From the NCBI GenBank assembly GCA_016717705.1, contig JADKFD010000016.1, positions 41,200 through 105,199 on the forward strand: a stretch of DNA of 64,000 nucleotides, read 5' to 3'. A program made the position numbers and the translations under genes. Positions 60,480-64,000 of the stretch are shown here, piece after piece. Positions within the stretch are counted from its first letter, which is position 1. Every line of letters begins with the position of its first letter. The notes beneath the pieces were generated by a model. The model was given only the letters and a program-made list of their open reading frames with translations, was not told where the DNA came from and did not search any database. This DNA is from Rhodanobacteraceae bacterium. Its GTDB lineage: Bacteria; Pseudomonadota; Gammaproteobacteria; Xanthomonadales; SZUA-5.

Positions 60480-63260
60480 CGGGCCCCTCGATGTTGTCCA
60501 CGCAGCGACCGCACAACTCCGGATGCGTAGCATGGGCGCCGACATCGTCACGATGGTGCCAGCAGCGCGCGCACTTGGCGGCATCGCTGACGCGGGCGAC
60601 CAGTCCGATTGCACCGCCTTCCAGCATCACGGCATCCGTCGGAGCGGGCGTCGGATGGACATGGACAGCTGACACCAGGAACAGGAAACGCAACTCGTCG
60701 ACGGCATGCGACAAGCCACCCATCGCGGTGGCGCTGACGTGCAGATCGATTTCCGCATCCAGGCCCGAGCCGATGCGCTTGTCCTTGCGCATCGGTTCCA
60801 GCGCCTGGGTGATCGCCTCGCGCAGCGACAGCAGCCGATCCCATTGCGCTGCGCTGACGCGGCTATCGGCCGGCAACGGCACCAGGCCCTGATACCAGGT
60901 GGCAAACAAAGGCGAGGTCTCGTCGCGCGCGGGCAGGAAGCTCCAGATTTCGTCGGCGGTGAAGCTCAGGATCGGCGCCATCCAGCGCACCATCGCTTCG
61001 GCCACGTGGAACATCGCGGTCTGGCCGGAACGGCGCGCTTGCGAACCCGCCGGCAGCGTGTACATGCGGTCCTTCAGCGCGTCCAGGTAGAAGGCGCCGA
61101 GTTGCACGCTGCAGAAACCATGTAGGTCCTGGTAGATCAGGTGGAACTGGTAGTCATCGTAATTCTTGATGACGCGCTGCTGCAGTTGCCAGGCCTGGTC
61201 GACGATCCACTGATCGAAGGGCAAAAGCTCGGCATGCGCCACGGCATCACGCGCCGGGTCGAAGCCACTCAAGTTGGCCAGCAGATAGCGACAGGTGTTG
61301 CGGATGCGCCGATAGGACTCGGAAACGCGCTTCAAGATCTCGTCGGACACGCTCATTTCGGCGCGATAGTCGGTCGCCGCCACCCACAGGCGCAGCACGT
61401 CGGCGCCGAGCGTCTTCATCACCTGCTGCGGCGCGACCACATTGCCGGCCGACTTGCTCATCTTCTTGCCATCGGCATCGACAGTGAAGCCGTGCGTCAG
61501 CACCTGGCGATACGGCGCCTCGCCGCGCATCGCGGTACCGGTCAGCAACGCCGACTGGAACCAGCCGCGATGCTGATCGGAGCCTTCCAGGTACAGGTCG
61601 GCCGGGACGCCGGCCAGTTCCGGCCGCGCATCGACCACGCAGGCGTGACTGACGCCGGAATCGAACCAGACATCGAGAATGTCGCTGACCTTGTCGTACT
61701 GATCGGCCTCGTCGCCGAGCAGTTCGCGCGGGTCGAGGTCAAACCAGACGTCGACGCCGCCCTTCTCGATGCGCGTCGCCACTTGCAGCATCAATTCGAC
61801 CGAGCGCGGGTGCGGCGCCTGATTGACCTTGTCGATGAACAGCGCGATCGGCACGCCCCAGGTGCGCTGGCGCGAGATGCACCAGTCGGGCGGCCGGCGA
61901 TCATGCCCTGGATGCGTTCCTTGCCCCAATCCGGGACCCAGCGCACGGTGTCGATCGCCGCGAGCGCGTCATCCCGTAGCTTGGCGACCGACATGCTGAT
62001 GAACCACTGCGGCGTGGCGCGGAAGATGGTCGGCGTCTTGTGGCGCCAGCAATGGGCGACGCTATGGTCGTAGTCGAAACTGGCCAGCAAACGGCCCAAG
62101 GTCCGCAAATGCTCGACGATCTGCGGATTGGCCTCGGTGATCTTCATGCCGCCGAACAGCGGCAGGTCGGCGGCGAAACGTCCGTCGCCCTGCACCGGAT
62201 TGATCACTTCGTCGGTGTACGGCTTGAGGGCATTGAAATCCTCGACGCCGTAAGCGGGCGAGGTGTGCACCAGGCCGGTACCGTCCTCGGCGCTGACATG
62301 TTCGCCGGTGATCAGCAGCGACACCCGATCGTAGAAGGGATGACGCGCATCGACACGCTCCAGTGCCGCGCCGGCACAACGGGCGACGACCTCGCCTTCG
62401 AGCTTGAAGCGCTTCAGGCAACGCTCGACCAGCGCATCGGCGATCACCAGATGGCCGCGCGCGGTGCGCACCAGCGCGTACTCGAGCTGCGGATTGACCG
62501 ACACCGCCTGATTGGACGGCAGCGTCCACGGCGTGGTGGTCCAGATCACCGCATAGCCGTCGTCGACCGCTTCGGCGAGGCCAAAAGCCGTCGCCAGCGC
62601 GGCGCCATCGGCGAAAGGCAGCATCACATCGATGGCCGGATCGACCTTGTTGGCGTACTCGATCTCCGCTTCGGCCAGTGCGCTGCGGCAGTCGAAACAC
62701 CAGTGCACTGGCTTGAAGCCGCGCACCACATGACCGCGCGAGTAGATCTGCGCCAGCGAACGCAGCATGTCGGCTTCGTACTTGAAGTCCATCGTCCGGT
62801 ACGGCTGCTCCCACGCGCCGAGTACGCCGAGGCGCTTGAAATCGGCGCGCTGGCGATCGATCTGCTCGGCGGCGTACTTGCGGCACTCGGCGCGGAACTG
62901 GCGCGCATCGACCTTGTGGCCGACCTTGCCGACCTTCTTCTCGACGGCGACTTCAATCGGCAATCCATGGCAATCCCAGCCCGGCACATAGGGCGCGCGG
63001 TAGCCGGACAGCAACCTGGACTTGACCACGATGTCCTTCAGGATCTTGTTGACCGCGTGGCCGATGTGGATGTCGCCATTGGCATACGGCGGGCCATCGT
63101 GCAGCACGAAGGCCGGACGCTCGGCGGTGGCGGCTTGCAGGGCGGCATAGCGCCCGGCCTGCTCCCAGGCTGCCAGCATCGACGGCTCGCGATTGGCGAG
63201 ATCCGCCTTCATCGCAAAATCCGTGGTCGGCAGTTGGATGGTGTTTCTGTAGTCAGTCAC
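60457..63260 (-). CDS. ileS: Isoleucyl-tRNA synthetase (one frame break)
   Basis: Class I synthetase. The first frame (63260 to about 61885) has the HIGH motif (ANGDIHIGHAVNKILKD) and editing domain. The second frame continues from RPDWCISRQRTWGVP through KMSKS (GKKMSKSAGN) to the C-terminal zinc site (CARCWHH...CGRC). They join if one base is restored in CCCGACTGG (61884-61888, expected CCGGACTGG), giving 934 residues, the usual size. Start is GTG at 63260, overlapping the ribF stop by 4 bases. As the only visible ileS and an essential enzyme, it must be functional in the cell, so the break is most likely a sequence error. Confidence 0.93.
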
Positions 63261-64000
63261 GCGGGCCGTACTCCAAGCAAACGCAGTGCTTCGTCGGCAT
63301 CGCGACGAATCTGTTCAACGAGGGAAGCGAGATCAGGAAAATGCCACTCGTCCCGCTGCTTCGCAATGAAGTCGATAGTGAGGCGCTTTCCGTAGAGATC
63401 GCCATCGAAATCGAACAGATGGACTTCCAGCAGCAGTTCCTTGCCGCGGACCACCGGCCGATAGCCGAGGCTGGCAACACCCGGATGCTGGTGCAAACCA
63501 GCGCCATCGACGCGCACGGCAAAGATGCCGCCGAAGCCCAGCGAGTTCTGCGGCCAGCGCAGATTGGCCGTCGGGAAGCCCGAGTTGGCGGCCGAGTTGC
63601 TGGCCGCGCACGACGCGTCCGCAGTAACTGTAACGCCGACCGAGCGCGTGCTGCGCGGCGTCGAACTCCGAGGCCAGCAGTTCTTCACGGATGCGCGAGC
63701 TGCTGATGCGCTCGCCGTCGGCGGTGCGCGCAGCGACCTCGCGGGCTTCGAATCCAGACTGCAGGCCTGCCGCTTGCAGCAGTTCCAGGTCACCGACGCG
63801 GCTCTTGCCGAAGCGAAAACCGGGACCCACCCAGACTTCACGCGCCTGCAGGCGCTGGACCAGCACCTGCGCGATGAAGTCCTCGGCCGAGGTGCCGGCC
63901 AGATCGTCATCGAAACGCAAGCTGAGCAGGCGATCGATGCCGAAGCTGCGGATGCGTTCGCAACGCTCGCGGAACGGCGTCAGCCGCAGCAAGGGCGCGC
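63257..64000 (-). CDS. ribF: Bifunctional riboflavin kinase/FMN adenylyltransferase (partial, one frame break)
   Basis: Makes FMN and FAD from riboflavin. The upstream frame holds the end of the adenylyltransferase domain (EVWVGPGFRFGKSRVGDL, RISSSRIREELL). The riboflavin kinase domain (FPTANLRWPQNS, GVASLGYRPVV, EVHLFDFDGDLYGKRL) is in the next frame. Removing one base from the CCC run at 63579-63581 restores RQLGFPTANL. About 80-90 N-terminal residues lie beyond the window. Its stop overlaps the ileS start, the usual ribF-ileS-lspA-ispH coupling. Confidence 0.92.

Noticed and set aside
60457..63260. ileS as a true pseudogene
   Set aside because: All catalytic motifs are perfect on both sides of a one-base break, and the enzyme is essential with no second copy in view.

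Overview
The window is a high-GC chromosome segment from a gammaproteobacterium, most likely of the order Xanthomonadales. The evidence is the gene order tRNA-Tyr/Gly/Thr–tuf–tRNA-Trp–secE–nusG–rplKAJL–rpoBC–rpsLG–fusA–tuf–S10–spc–alpha, the absence of rpmJ between secY and rpsM, a class II DAHP synthase and the ribF-ileS-lspA-ispH order. The genus cannot be named from the sequence alone.

Layout. 1-3556 is the RNA helicase gene hrpA (minus strand, cut by the window edge). 3.6-13.5 kb holds accessory and housekeeping genes: an unknown protein whose end runs into a repeat, a fadI-type thiolase, ahcY behind an S-adenosylhomocysteine (SAH) riboswitch, a DUF4345-like membrane protein, a TonB-family protein, an ankyrin-repeat protein, the proline symporter putP and two small exported proteins. 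13.6-22.3 kb is a signalling island. A REC-PAS-PAS-LOV-GGDEF-EAL-REC protein and a stand-alone receiver lie on the plus strand. They converge on an operon of two histidine kinases and a receiver. 22.4-26.7 kb holds metK, a PhaB/FabG-type reductase, class II DAHP synthase and dsbB. 26.8-58.8 kb is the translation/transcription supercluster, all on the minus strand, with two nearly identical tuf genes. 58.9-64 kb is ispH, lspA, ileS and partial ribF.

How the genes connect. MetK makes S-adenosylmethionine (SAM) and AhcY removes the SAH left by methylation, with the riboswitch sensing SAH. They lie on either side of the signalling island. The island has a candidate blue-light sensor (LOV domain with its photoactive cysteine) joined to an apparently intact c-di-GMP phosphodiesterase domain and flanked by receivers. 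Nearby kinases could feed those receivers, so the island may combine light and phosphorelay inputs into c-di-GMP output. This is the most interesting biology in the window.

Sequence quality matters here. Reading frames break by exactly one base in rplO, ileS, ribF and ispH, which are essential or normally essential, and in two signalling genes. The end of ahcY is also abnormal. Most breaks lie in or beside short homopolymers, so sequencing or assembly indels are the simplest explanation, and I annotate these as full-length genes with a frame break. Separately, repeat-like DNA lies inside or at the ends of several reading frames (hrpA, the 3.8 kb gene, lspA, ahcY), and hairpin-forming heptamer arrays occupy gaps in the rplK-rpoC region.
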